Below are positions 29,115-41,749 of a DNA stretch of 64,000 bases, piece by piece (position 1 is the first letter of the stretch; each line of letters opens with the position of its first letter). The DNA lies in contig CAVVGE010000005.1 of NCBI GenBank assembly GCA_963747735.1, forward strand, positions 496,001 through 560,000. The letters are read 5' to 3'. The position numbers were made by a program, and so were the translations under genes. The notes beneath the pieces are model-generated. The model had not been told where the DNA came from, searched no databases, and saw only the letters and a list, made by a program, of their open reading frames with translations. Source of the stretch: AP-15 sp963747735. GTDB lineage: Bacteria > Pseudomonadota > Alphaproteobacteria > ATCC43930 > CGMCC-115725.

Positions 29115-29363
29115 CAGCATCCGTGCTCCTGCCCGCCTCGTAGAGCGGCCGGCGCCGGGCTCGCCGGTGCAACGGTTTCGGTCCGCATCACGCTCCGCAC
29201 CCGCCTTCTTGGGTGCTGTCGGCGCGCCGTGATTGGAAGTTGTGCACCGGGTAGATTTGTCATAACCTTATTCAACCCGCTGCCGGTCTCGGCCATCGCC
29301 GGGCCGGTGCGGGCGGCGTTCGGCGACCGATCGACGTTATCCACACAACGGAGCATAAATGCG

Positions 29364-29933
29364 ATGATCAGCCCATCGTTTGCGGTCGGACGGCGCGCCG
29401 GCGCAGCCGTCGCGATCCCGCTCGCGGCGCTGCTTCTCTCGGCCTGTGTGTCGCAGAGCAGCTATGACGAGCTGCAGGCGCAAAACCAGCAGCTACAAGC
29501 GCAAAACCAGCAGCTTCAGGCGCAGCTCGGGGCGGCGCAGCGAGAGGCCAGCTTTGTCGAGGCGGGCGACCTGTTGTTTCCGCCTGGCGGGTTTCAGCTG
29601 AGCCCGGCCGGCCAGGCCGAGCTGGCGAACAATATCGCCCCCAAGCTCCGCGGCCTGCAGAACGCCAAGATCGTGGTTTACGGGTATACCGACAATACAC
29701 CGGTCGGGCCCGAGCTGAGGCGCGCCGGGATCAACGACAACCTGACCCTGTCATCACGGCGGGCGGGCGCGGTGGTGAGCTATCTGATCTCGCAAGGGGT
29801 CAATCCGAACATCATTTCGGCCAAGGGTTTTGGCGACACCCATCCGGTGGCGCCCAACGACACGCCGGCAAACCGGGCCAAGAACCGGCGGATCGTCATC
29901 ACGATCCAGGGACCCGGCGCCCCAGCCACCTGA
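29364..29933 (+). CDS. OmpA-family lipoprotein
   Basis: This is a 189-residue outer-membrane lipoprotein. The ATG at 29364 is followed by a signal ending in the lipobox LLSAC-V. A short coiled coil with repeated QNQQLQAQ follows, then an OmpA C-terminal domain (VVYGYTDNTPVG, NDNLTLSSRRAGAVVSYLISQGV, GDTHPVAPNDTPANRAKNRRIVI), which binds peptidoglycan. It likely ties the outer membrane to the wall. It precedes the efflux operon on the same strand by 226 bases but probably has its own promoter. Confidence 0.93.
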   Translation: MISPSFAVGRRAGAAVAIPLAALLLSACVSQSSYDELQAQNQQLQAQNQQLQAQLGAAQREASFVEAGDLLFPPGGFQLSPAGQAELANNIAPKLRGLQNAKIVVYGYTDNTPVGPELRRAGINDNLTLSSRRAGAVVSYLISQGVNPNIISAKGFGDTHPVAPNDTPANRAKNRRIVITIQGPGAPAT

Positions 29934-30159
29934 TGCCGCGCTGCGCCGGCCCCGCCATTCGCCCGCGATTGGGTTGAATGGCGCGGGCCGGCGCATCCGA
30001 CATTTTTGACGCGAGCACTTCGCGAACCCGCTTTTCTCGTCGGTTCCGAGCGTGTAACGCTTTTGCGGTGCCGATCGATCCATCGACGTAGATCGAGGGC
30101 TAGGCGTGGCTCTCGGCTCGGTTCGGTCGAGTTGAGGTTCAAGGGGGTGAGCCGGCGAC

Positions 30160-31806
30160 ATGAAGGGAGCCCTGGCTGCGTCGGCCGCTGGGTATGCCGC
30201 TGTCGCAAAAAACACGATTATTCGGCTCGGTCGGGCGGCGCCGATCCTGCTGACGCTGGCGTGCGCGAGCTGCATGGTCGGGCCCGACTTCAAGTCGCCG
30301 GCGCCGCCGATCGCAGCGAGCTACCTCCAAGCCGCCAATCCATCGGTCATCACCAAAAACCAGGAATACCGGGACTGGTGGAAGGTGTTTCACGACCCGG
30401 TCCTGGATCGGCTGATCGCGATCGCCTACGGCCAGAACCTGACCTTGGTTGCGGCCGGGACCAGGGTATTGCAGGCGCGGGCCGAGCTCGGCGTCGCGAT
30501 CGGCGAGTTCTATCCGCAGGTGCAGCAAGGCGAAGGCTCGGTCACCTACAATCGCCCGAGCCAGGCCGATTTGTCGTCGATCCCGAGCGGCCTCGACCGC
30601 AACTTCTGGCGCGACACGCTCGGCGTCACGGTCGATTGGGAGCTCGACTTTTGGGGCAAGTTCCGCCGCGCCATCCAATCGGCCGACGCCGCCTATCTGG
30701 CCTCGATCGCCTCTTACGACGACGCGCTCGTCACCCTGCTCGGCGATGTCGCGACGACCTATATCGGGGTGCGCACGCTGCAGACGCAGATCGCGATCGC
30801 CCAAGACAACATCGTCAAGCAGAAGCAAGCCTTGGGGATCGCCGAAGCAAAGTATCACGGCGGAACGAGCACCATGCTCGAAGTCTACCAGGCCGAGAAC
30901 GTGCTCGGGCAGACCGAATCGGCGGTCCCGCAGCTGACCATTCAGATGAATCAGGGGCTCGACGCTCTCTCGGTTCTGCTCGGCATGCCGCCGCAGCCGC
31001 GGGACAATTTGCTGAGCGGCGCGCATGGGATCCCGGTGCCGCCGGCCTCGGTCGCGGTCGGCATTCCCGCCGATCTTGTGCGGCGCCGGCCGGATATTCG
31101 CGCCGCCGAGCTCGCGGCGATGTCGCAGAGCGCCCAGATCGGCATCGCCGAGGCAAACCTTTATCCGGCTTTCAGCCTCACCGGGACCTTCGGCACCGCC
31201 TCGAGCAATATCCCGCCGGGCAAGCTCGTCCGCGTCTTTGAAGGAAAGGGCATTACGTTCGGCTTCGGCCCGACCTTTGAGTGGAACATCCTCAACTACG
31301 GGCAGATCACCAACTCCGTCAGGGTCGAGGATGCCCGGCTGCAAGAGCTGCTGGTCGGTTACCAGAATGCCGTGCTCAAGGCGCAGCAGCAGGTCGATGA
31401 CGGGCTGACCAGCTTTCTCCAGGGTCGCGAGCAGGTCGATTTTTTGCGGGAGAGCGACGCTGCAGCAAACGGCGCGCTGAGGATTGCATTGATCCAATAC
31501 AAGCTCGGCACCCGCGATTTTACCACTGTGCTGCTGGCCGAGCAGAACTTGTATACCGCACAGAACAACTTGGCGATGGCGGAGGGAAGCGTTTCAAGCG
31601 GGCTCGCTTCGGTGTACCGGGCGCTGGGCGGCGGATGGCAGATACGCGGGGACAACGAGTTTGTGCCGGCGGCAACCGCCGCGGAGATGCGCCACCGCAC
31701 CGGCTGGGGCGAGCTGTTGCCGCCACCCGGCACACCGCAGCCGCCGGCCCCGGCGCTGCCCGGCCCGCACGATGTCAACCCGAACCCACGACCACCCGAA
31801 TGGTGA
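30160..31806 (+). CDS. RND efflux outer-membrane factor (OprM/NodT type lipoprotein)
   Basis: This 548-residue TolC-like channel is first in the efflux operon. The lipobox LACASC-M near residue 38 anchors it in the outer membrane, and MVGPDFKSP is the classic start of the mature protein. Two repeated outer-membrane efflux domains include VDWELDFWGKFRRAIQSADA and the signature ADLVRRRPDIRAAELAAM. The proline-rich tail (GTPQPPAPALPGPHDVNP) is unusual. The start lies 13 bases before the adaptor gene region. It works as the exit duct for the pump encoded next. Confidence 0.95.
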   Translation: MKGALAASAAGYAAVAKNTIIRLGRAAPILLTLACASCMVGPDFKSPAPPIAASYLQAANPSVITKNQEYRDWWKVFHDPVLDRLIAIAYGQNLTLVAAGTRVLQARAELGVAIGEFYPQVQQGEGSVTYNRPSQADLSSIPSGLDRNFWRDTLGVTVDWELDFWGKFRRAIQSADAAYLASIASYDDALVTLLGDVATTYIGVRTLQTQIAIAQDNIVKQKQALGIAEAKYHGGTSTMLEVYQAENVLGQTESAVPQLTIQMNQGLDALSVLLGMPPQPRDNLLSGAHGIPVPPASVAVGIPADLVRRRPDIRAAELAAMSQSAQIGIAEANLYPAFSLTGTFGTASSNIPPGKLVRVFEGKGITFGFGPTFEWNILNYGQITNSVRVEDARLQELLVGYQNAVLKAQQQVDDGLTSFLQGREQVDFLRESDAAANGALRIALIQYKLGTRDFTTVLLAEQNLYTAQNNLAMAEGSVSSGLASVYRALGGGWQIRGDNEFVPAATAAEMRHRTGWGELLPPPGTPQPPAPALPGPHDVNPNPRPPEW

Positions 31807-31819
31807 GGTCGCTGTGACG

Positions 31820-33151
31820 ATGTTTTCCGCGCCGTCTATTTCGCGCCGGGCTCTTGCCGCGGCCGTGCTGGCGATAGGGCTCGGCGCCGCGCTCGGATTT
31901 GCCGCGGCAAGGATGGCGGTCGGGCCGCTCCCGGCAGAAGCCGCGGCGGCGCCCGCAATTGTTCCCGCAATTGTTGTTGATCGGCCGGCCTCGGGCGTCA
32001 CTCCGGCGCAGTTCACGCCGACCGCCGCGCAGCCGATCCCGGTCGCCAAGCCGCGGGTCCAGACCGTCGGCAACTCGGTCGTGATCACCGGCAACGCGGC
32101 CGCGGTAAACGCGGTCAAGCTGGTCGCGCGCGTCGAAGGCTATCTCGAACAGCAGCATTACGAGGACGGCGCCTTTGTCAAAAAGGGCGATCTCCTCTTT
32201 ACCGTTCAGCAGGACCAGTACAAGGACCAGCTGCAGCAGGCCCAAGCCCAGGTATTGGCCCAGCAGGCGGCGCTCTTCTACGCCAAGACCGAGGTCGTCA
32301 GGTATACAAAGCTCGTCAAGCAGGATGCGGCGACCCAGACCGAGGTCGACCACTGGAACTTTGAACGGGCGAGCGCCGAGGCGCAATTGCTCAACGCGCA
32401 AGCGCAAGTGGCGCTGGCCAAGCTGAACCTCGCCTACACCGAAGTGAGGGCGCCGTTCGACGGCATCGTCGGCAAGCATCTGATCGATCCGGGCAATGTC
32501 GTCGGCGGCGGCGGGCAACAGGCCGCGCTCGCCGAGATCACCCAGCTCAACCCGATTTACGTCGTCGCCAATCTGAGCGAGCAGCAGGTGCTGCAGATTC
32601 GGGCCAATCTAAACCAATATCGGATGACGCTCGCCGATTTGCACAAAGTCCCGGTCGATGTCGGCTTGTCGAACGACACCGGCTTTCCCCTTCAGGGGAC
32701 GATCCAGTATGTTGCGCCGGCGCTCGATCCGCAGACTGGAACATTGCTGGTGCGGGGCATTTTGGCAAACCCGGACCGCACCTTGCTGCCGGGCTTTTTT
32801 GTGCGCATGCGCTTGCCGATGGGCAGGGTCAACCGCAACGCGCTGCTGGTCCCCGACCGCGCGCTGCAGCAAGACCAGGGCGGGCGCTACCTGCTCGTCC
32901 TCGGCAAGGACGACGTCGTCGAGCAACGCTATGTCCAGCTCGGCGAGCTGATCGGCGACCTGCGGGTCATCACCCAGGGGCTGAAGCCGGATGACCGTGT
33001 CGTCGTCGGCGATCTGTGGCGCGCCTCGCCCGGCGCCAAGGTCACGCCAAAGCTGACCCAGATCGACGGCGCCGCCGGCACCGCATCCCCCGGCACCGCG
33101 TCCCCCGGCACCGCATCCCCGGGCACCACATCGACAGGCGCCAAGCCGTGA
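31820..33151 (+). CDS. RND efflux periplasmic adaptor (MFP)
   Basis: This is a 443-residue membrane-fusion protein. An N-terminal anchor (RRALAAAVLAIGLGAALGF) is followed by a lipoyl half (VEGYLEQQHYEDGAFVKKGD), a hairpin rich in Gln/Ala, the second lipoyl half (LNLAYTEVRAPFDGIVGK) and barrel and membrane-proximal domains (GTIQYVAPALDPQTGTLLVRG). A GTG at 31814 is an alternative start. The C-terminal tail has three tandem copies of GTASP from a 15-base DNA repeat. The stop overlaps the permease start in GTGA, giving translational coupling. Confidence 0.95.
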   Translation: MFSAPSISRRALAAAVLAIGLGAALGFAAARMAVGPLPAEAAAAPAIVPAIVVDRPASGVTPAQFTPTAAQPIPVAKPRVQTVGNSVVITGNAAAVNAVKLVARVEGYLEQQHYEDGAFVKKGDLLFTVQQDQYKDQLQQAQAQVLAQQAALFYAKTEVVRYTKLVKQDAATQTEVDHWNFERASAEAQLLNAQAQVALAKLNLAYTEVRAPFDGIVGKHLIDPGNVVGGGGQQAALAEITQLNPIYVVANLSEQQVLQIRANLNQYRMTLADLHKVPVDVGLSNDTGFPLQGTIQYVAPALDPQTGTLLVRGILANPDRTLLPGFFVRMRLPMGRVNRNALLVPDRALQQDQGGRYLLVLGKDDVVEQRYVQLGELIGDLRVITQGLKPDDRVVVGDLWRASPGAKVTPKLTQIDGAAGTASPGTASPGTASPGTTSTGAKP

Positions 33152-36100
33152 TCTCCAAGTTTTTTATCGAGCATCCGGTCCTGGCGAATGTGCTGGCGAT
33201 CGTCCTCGTGCTGATCGGGGCGATCTCGCTGTTTCGGCTGCCGGTCGCCGAGTATCCGAATGTGGTGCCGCCGACGGTCCAGGTCACCACCCGCTATCCC
33301 GGGGCCAGCGCCCAGACCGTCGTCGATACGATCGCGCTGCCGATCGAGCTGCAAGTGAATGGCGTTCCCGGCATGCTCTACATGCAGTCGACCAGCGCCT
33401 ATGACGGCACCTACACGCTGACCGTCACCTTCGACATCGGCACCGACCCGAACATGGACCAGGTGCTGGTGCAAAACCGCGTGCAGAACGCGATGGCCCA
33501 GCTGCCGCAGCAGGCGCAGGCCCAAGGCGTGTCGATCCTGGCGAAATCCGCCTCGATCCTGGAGTTTGTCACGCTCTATTCGCCGGACGGGTCGCGCGAC
33601 GCGCTCTTTCTGCGCAATTACGCCACGATCAATCTCGTCAACGAGCTGGCCCGCTTGCCGGGGGTCGGCAATGTCACGGTGATGGGTGCGGGCGAGTATT
33701 CGATGCGGATCTGGATGGACCCGCAAAAGCTCTATTCCTACCACCTCGTCCCCGAGGACGTTATCCGCGCCGTCAAGGAGCAAAGCCAGGAGGTCGCCGC
33801 CGGACAGGTCGGGATGCCGCCGGCGCCAAGCGACCAGCAATTCCAATACACGGTCGACATCGCCTCGCGGCTGAGCGATCCGAGCCAGTTCGGCGACATC
33901 GTCGTCAAGGACCAGACGGCCGAGGGTGGCCGCCTCGTCAGGATCAAGGATGTGGCGCGCATCGAGCTCGGCGCCCAGACCTACGCGCAGGATTTCAAGC
34001 TCAACGGCAAGCCCGCCGCCGGCATCGCCATCTACCAGACCCCCGACGCCAATTCCTTAAAGGTGGCGCAAGCCGTCGCGACCAAGATGGAAGAATTGTC
34101 GCGTCATTTCCCGCCCGGGGTACACTTCAGCATCCCCTACAACACGACGATCTTTATCAAGGATTCGATCAGCGAAGTTTATAAAACCTTGTGGCAGGCC
34201 GGGGTCCTGGTGCTGATCGTGATCCTGGTCTTTTTGCAGAATCTCCGCGCCACCCTGGTGCCGGCGACGACGGTGCCGGTCACCATCATCGGCGCCTTTG
34301 CCGGCATGGCGGCGCTCGGCTACACGGTCAACCTTTCGACCCTGTTCGCGCTGATCCTGGCAATCGGCATTGTCGTCGACGACGCCATCGTCATCGTCGA
34401 GGGTGTCTCGAAATACATCGAGCAGGGGATGAACGGCCACGACGCCGCGATCCGCGCGATGGACGAGCTGTTCGGCCCGATCGTCGGCATCACCTTGGTG
34501 CTGATGGCGGTGTTTTTGCCCTCGGCCTTTGTCCCCGGGCTCAGCGGCCAGATGTTCGCGCAATTTGCCCTGGTGATCGCCGTCACGGCGCTGATCAGCG
34601 CGGTCAACGCCATGACCCTCAAGCCGACCCAATGCGCGCTGTGGCTGCGACCGCCACTGCCGGTCGCCGAGCGCAATTTCTTTGCGCGGGGCTTTGCCCG
34701 CGGCTTCGACCGCATCTATGGCGGGATGGAGAACGCCTATGCCGGATTGATCGGCCGCATGGTGCGGCGTAGCGGGATCATGGTGGTCATCGGCCTCATC
34801 CTCGCCTGCGTCGGCATCTGGGGCATCGCTCGCCTGCCGACTGCCTTTATCCCGCCCGAAGACCAGGGCTATCTGCTGGTCGCCGCGCAATTGCCAGACG
34901 GCGCCACGCTCGGCCGCACGACGGCGGCATTGCAGCTTGCCACCAAGCTCGCCCTCGAGACCCCCGGGGTCGACCGGGTGATCTCGATCAGCGGCCTCTC
35001 CCCGCTCGACAATTTTGCCGACCTCGCCAATGCCGGCGTCAACTTTGTCATGCTCAAGCCCTGGGACGAGCGCAGCAAAAAGCAGGGCACCGACATTCTC
35101 TCGATCGCCGAGCACTTGCAGCAAGGCCTCGACACTGCCCCCGACGGCCGGCTCTTTGTGGTTCCGCCGCCACCGATCCAGGGGATCGGCAATGCCGGCG
35201 GGCTGCAAATGCAGATCGAAATGACGGGCGGCAGCTTTGACTACACGCGCCTCAACGCCGCCACCCAGCAGATCGTCGACAAGGCCGGCAAGGACCCCCA
35301 GCTCCAGCATGTGCTGACGACGTTTCACCCGGCAGCGCCGCAGGTCGCCGTCACCATCGACCGCGCCCGCGCCCAGACCTTGCGGGTTTCGGTCGGCGAG
35401 GTGCTGTCGGCGCTGACCTCCTATCTGGGCTCGACCTACGTCAACCAGTTCAACAAGTTCGGGCAGTCGCTGCAGGTCTATGTGCAGGCCGAATCGGGGT
35501 TCCGCTTGCGACCGGACGATTTGTTGAACATGTATGTCCGCAGCGAAGACAACCAGATGGTGCCGATCGGCGCGGTCGCGCATCTGAGCCAGACGGTCGG
35601 GCCGTCGCTGATCACGCTCTACAACCTCTTTCCGTCCTCGACGATCGTCGGCGCGCCGGCGCGCGGGGTCAGCTCGGGGCAGTCCCTGGCCGCGTTGGAA
35701 GGGATCGCCAAGCGCACCCTGCCGAGCGACATCTCCTATGCCTGGACCGCGATGTCCTACCAGGAGAAATTAACCGGAAACCAGCTTTATTACTTGTTCG
35801 GGCTGTCGGTATTGCTGGTTTATCTTTGCCTTGCCGGCCAGTACGAAAGCTGGATCTTGCCGCTGGCGGTGCTTTCCGCAGTGCCGCTGGCGTTGCTCGG
35901 GCCGGTCGTGGCGCTGACCAGCCTGGGGGTGGCGAACAACCTCTACACGCAGATCGGCCTCATTCTGATGATCGCGCTGTCGGCCAAAAACGGCATCCTG
36001 ATCGTCGAAATGGCGCGTGACGGCCGCATGGTCCAGGGCATGTCGATCGCCGAGGCGGCGGTCGATGCCGCGCGCCGGCGTTTTCGCCCGATCCTGATGA

Positions 36101-36304
36101 CCTCGTTCGCCTTTGGCCTCGGGGTGGTGCCGCTGGTATTGGCGACCGGGGCGGGCGCCGACGGCCGGATTTCCCTGGGCTTGAGCGTGCTCAGCGGGAT
36201 CATCGCCTCGACCTGCCTCGCGGTGTTGTTCGTCCCCTCCTTTTTTGCCGTATTGCAGGGCTTGGACGAATGGCGCAAAACGCGCAAGGCCCCGGCGGCG
36301 GTGG

Positions 36305-36321
<17 letters not shown>
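33148..36321 (+). CDS. RND multidrug efflux permease (HAE1/AcrB family)
   Basis: This 1057-residue trimeric inner-membrane pump starts at GTG 33148 (ISKFFIEHPVLANVLAIVL). It has 12 spans, two large periplasmic loops, and the proton-relay pair Asp-Asp in ILAIGIVVDDAIVIVEGV with the companion Lys region in the second half (MIALSAKNGILIVEMA). PVAEYPNVVPPTVQVTTRYPG is the AcrB-type opening. The pump takes substrates from the periplasm and expels them through the OprM-like channel using proton motive force. The 3' end overlaps the opposite-strand glucosidase gene by 17 bases. Confidence 0.97.
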
Positions 36322-39040
<2,719 letters not shown>

Positions 39041-39246
39041 TCCTGCTGCCCCCGAACAAAGTCCTTCCCCCCGGTTCAAGCGACGTCGCCAACGAACCAG
39101 ACCTGGTGGATCGGTTTATCCCGTCGTCATGGCGTCGCGCCAGCGGCTCGGCCCTCCGCCCCGATATTGGCGGGCAGGACGACGGCCGAGCGCGGCTCGA
39201 CCGCAGCCCGCGGCACCGAGCGGGTAGCTCCGGCCCGGCAGGCAGG

Positions 39247-40887
39247 TCATGCGTGGGCGCTGTCCACTATTCGCTGCGCATCCTCGACGATTGCCTGCAG
39301 GTGCTCCTCGTCTTTAAAGCTCTCGGCATAGATTTTGTACACCGCTTCGGTCCCGGACGGCCGGGCGGCAAACCAGCCGTTGCGGGTGACGACCTTCAAG
39401 CCGCCGATCGGCGCGCCGTTGCCCGGCGCCCGCGTCAGCTTTTGAATAATCGGGTCGCCCGCAAGGTCCGGAGCCGTGACCGCCGCAGCCGATAGTCTTT
39501 CGAGCTTTGCCTTTTGCTCCGGCGTCGCCGGCGCGTCGATCCGGGTGTAGTGCGCCGCCCCGAATTCTGCGGTCAGCGCATGGTAATGCTCTCCCGGATC
39601 CTTGCCGGTGCGCGCCGTGATCTCGGCGGCCAGCAGATCGAGGATCAAGCCATCCTTGTCGGTCGTCCACACGGTGCCGTCACGGCGCAAAAAGCTCGCC
39701 CCCGCGCTTTCCTCGCCGCCAAAACAGCATGATCCGGCAAACAAGCCGGGTGCAAACCACTTGAAGCCGACCGGCACTTCCGCGAGCCGCCTGCCCAATT
39801 TACGCACGACGCGGTCGATCATGCTGCTGCTGACCACGGTCTTGCCGACCGAGGCTTCCTTCGACCATTCGCCGCGGTTCGTCAGCAAATATTGGACAGC
39901 GACCGAGAGGTAGTGGTTCGGGCTCATCAGCCCCGCCGACGGCGTGACGATGCCGTGCCGATCGGCATCCGGGTCGTTGGCGAAAGCGACACGAAACCGG
40001 TCCTTGAGCGCGACGAGGCGAGCCATGGCGTAAGGGCTGGAGCAGTCCATGCGGATCGCGCCGTCGTGATCGACGGTCATAAACGAAAAGGTCGAATCGA
40101 CCTTCGGATTAACGACGGCGATGTCCAATCCATAGATTTTGTTGATCGGCTCCCAATAGTGGACAGCCGCACCCCCGAGCGGATCGACGGCAAGCTTGAG
40201 CCCGGCGGCGCGAATCGCTTCCATATCGACGACATTGCGCAAATCATCGACATAGGGCCGGACCAAATCTTCCGCGTGCGTCGTGTCGGCGCCGCGAGCG
40301 ACAGTGTAAGCCACCCGCCTGACGCCGGTGTTGCCGTCGCGTAAAAGCTCGTTGGCGCGCGTTTCGATCCAGCCGGTCACATCGGTGTCGGCCGGCCCGC
40401 CATTGGTCGGATTATATTTGAAGCCGCCATCCTCCGGCGGATTGTGCGACGGCGTGACGACGATACCATCGGCCAGACCGCTGGTTCGGCTCTTGTTGTA
40501 GGCAAGGATCGCCCGCGAGACGACCGGTGTCGGGGTGAAGCCGCCGTCACGCTGGATCACGGTTTCGACACCGTTTGCCGCCAGGACTTCGAGGGCGGTG
40601 CGCTCGGCGGGTCCCGAAAGCGCGTGCGTGTCCTTTCCGAGATAGAGCGGGCCGCTGGTTTCGTGCGCCTTCCGGTAGTCGCAAATCGCCTGAGCGATCG
40701 CGAGGATGTGAGCTTCGGTGAACGAGCCATGCCGGGGCGAGCCGCGGTGGCCGCTGGTGCCGAATGCGACCCGCTGGCTCGGGTCGTCAGGGTCGGGGCG
40801 CCGCTCGTAATATTCGCGCTCCAGCCGCGCCGGATCGATCAGCATTTCCTTTGGCGCCGGTCTCCCGGCCAAGGGCGAAACGGTCAT
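39247..40887 (-). CDS. pgm: Phosphoglucomutase (alpha-D-glucose 1,6-phosphomutase)
   Basis: This is a 546-residue enzyme that interconverts glucose 1-phosphate and glucose 6-phosphate. The key sites are present: substrate/distal loop FGTSGHRGSPRHGSFTE, phosphoserine loop VTPSHNPPEDGG, metal loop FANDPDADRHG, sugar loop FGGEESAGASF and phosphate loop RPSGTEAVYKIY. I place the start at ATG 40887; a GTG one codon earlier is possible. It links glycogen phosphorolysis and sugar-nucleotide synthesis with glycolysis. Its former partner glgP remains only as a fragment just upstream. Confidence 0.97.
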   Translation of the reverse strand: MTVSPLAGRPAPKEMLIDPARLEREYYERRPDPDDPSQRVAFGTSGHRGSPRHGSFTEAHILAIAQAICDYRKAHETSGPLYLGKDTHALSGPAERTALEVLAANGVETVIQRDGGFTPTPVVSRAILAYNKSRTSGLADGIVVTPSHNPPEDGGFKYNPTNGGPADTDVTGWIETRANELLRDGNTGVRRVAYTVARGADTTHAEDLVRPYVDDLRNVVDMEAIRAAGLKLAVDPLGGAAVHYWEPINKIYGLDIAVVNPKVDSTFSFMTVDHDGAIRMDCSSPYAMARLVALKDRFRVAFANDPDADRHGIVTPSAGLMSPNHYLSVAVQYLLTNRGEWSKEASVGKTVVSSSMIDRVVRKLGRRLAEVPVGFKWFAPGLFAGSCCFGGEESAGASFLRRDGTVWTTDKDGLILDLLAAEITARTGKDPGEHYHALTAEFGAAHYTRIDAPATPEQKAKLERLSAAAVTAPDLAGDPIIQKLTRAPGNGAPIGGLKVVTRNGWFAARPSGTEAVYKIYAESFKDEEHLQAIVEDAQRIVDSAHA

Positions 40888-40908
40888 CACCAGACCCTAT
40901 CTGTTGCA

Positions 40909-40948
40909 CCGGACGGTTTTCTATGAGACCGGACACTTTCCTATGGGA
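40909..40948. repeat. Two tandem 20-base repeats upstream of pgm
   Basis: The unit CCGGACGGTTTTCTATGAGA is followed directly by CCGGACACTTTCCTATGGGA, 15 of 20 bases alike. Doubled CTATGNGA/CCGGAC words of this kind occur at ends of some insertion sequences, so this may mark an old element end. It overlaps the glgP remnant's stop. Confidence 0.6.
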
Positions 40949-41390
40949 CAGAACAGGGCTTTGCGTTCCAAATCTCGCTCGCACACTGGGCGATGGCGCG
41001 GTCGCTGGAGAATTTCTCGGAGCCGGCGATGTTCAGGATGGCTTTGCGCGCCCACCCCTCGCCGTCCGCATAGAGCTCGCAGAGCCTCCGGTCCGCGTCG
41101 AGATAGGATTGCAGGTCCGCCAGATGCATATAGTGGTCGCCCTGCGCCAGCAACGCCCCGTGTATATCGGCGTAAAAACCCCGGGCTCGTAGCGGCTGAA
41201 ATGGTTGGCGGCGATCAGGTCCAGCGCGGCGCGCGCTTCCCGATCGTTGTCGTGATGCCAATGCGGGTTGTACCAGCCGCGGCTTTCTGCGACCTGCTGC
41301 GCGCTCAATCCAAACAGAAAAAAGTTTTCCGCGCCGGCCTCTTCCGCCATCTCGATGGTTGCGCCGTCGCGCGTGCCGATCGTCAGCGCA
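40941..41390 (-). pseudogene. glgP: C-terminal fragment of glycogen/starch phosphorylase
   Basis: The minus strand shows LTIGTRDGATIEMAEEAGAE, NFFLFGLSAQQV, RGWYNPHWHHDND, then after a one-base slip near 41170 YMHLADLQSYLDADRRLCEL, GWARKAILNIAGSEKFSSDR and a final EIWN. This is the last 150 or so residues of GlgP, including the pyridoxal-phosphate domain end. The N-terminal 80% is missing; instead the fragment begins at the edge of an IS1380 transposase fragment. The slip lies in a G run (four Gs where five fit). The gene is dead here. Confidence 0.82.
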
Positions 41391-41505
41391 GCAGGATCTC
41401 GATCTTGGGCCAATGGGCGCGGATGGCGCCGACGAGGCGGCGTAGAAATGCGCGCATCTCCACCCCGCTCGGCCGCTTGCCCGGCCGCAACAGCGCGCCG
41501 GCGAA
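41386..41505 (-). pseudogene. Fragment of an IS1380-type transposase
   Basis: About 40 codons read FAGALLRPGKRPSGVEMRAF, then LRRLVGAIRAHWPKIEILLR. This matches the RPGKxPSG...LRRLxRxIRxHWP segment of IS1380-family DDE transposases, just before the expected D in RGDSHY. It is fused at its end to the glgP fragment and at its front to a dispersed repeat. Both flanks of the original element are gone, so this is a deletion scar. Confidence 0.65.
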
Positions 41506-41514
41506 ACGCCCCTC

Positions 41515-41612
41515 GCCCCCCGCCTTCGCGGGGGCAGGAGAAGGCCGGGACCCATCTTTGCCATGGGTACCGGCCTTCGCCGGTATGGCGGGTAGTTGGG
41601 TCACATCCATCA
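41515..41612. repeat. Dispersed repeat, copy 2 (inverted relative to 2413)
   Basis: Bases 41561-41608 are the reverse complement of 2413-2460. The left part contains CCCCCGCCTTCGCGGGGGCAGGAG, a relative of the palindromes found inside the IS110 gene. The right flank carries GCGCGAAAGCGGGGACGACGATG near 41628-41650. No gene lies here. Confidence 0.82.
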
Positions 41613-41701
41613 GGCGCCATCCACTATGCGCGAAAGCGGGGACGACGATGAAGATTGGTTAGCTGCTGATCCGACCGAATTCATCTCGAAACGGCACCTT
41701 A

Positions 41702-41713
41702 TGTTGCGCAACA
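41702..41713. promoter_or_regulatory. 12-base perfect palindrome upstream of the PLD-like gene
   Basis: TGTTGCGCAACA sits in an AT-rich stretch 37 bases before the start at 41750. It is a plausible operator for a dimeric regulator, or the stem of a small hairpin. No regulator gene is adjacent. Confidence 0.35.
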
Positions 41714-41749
41714 ACATTGTTTTAATTTTTGCAATTCATCATCCGGGGC

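Noticed and set aside
34057..35583. A 508-codon minus-strand frame
   Set aside because: It is antisense to the RND permease; the permease is unmistakable.
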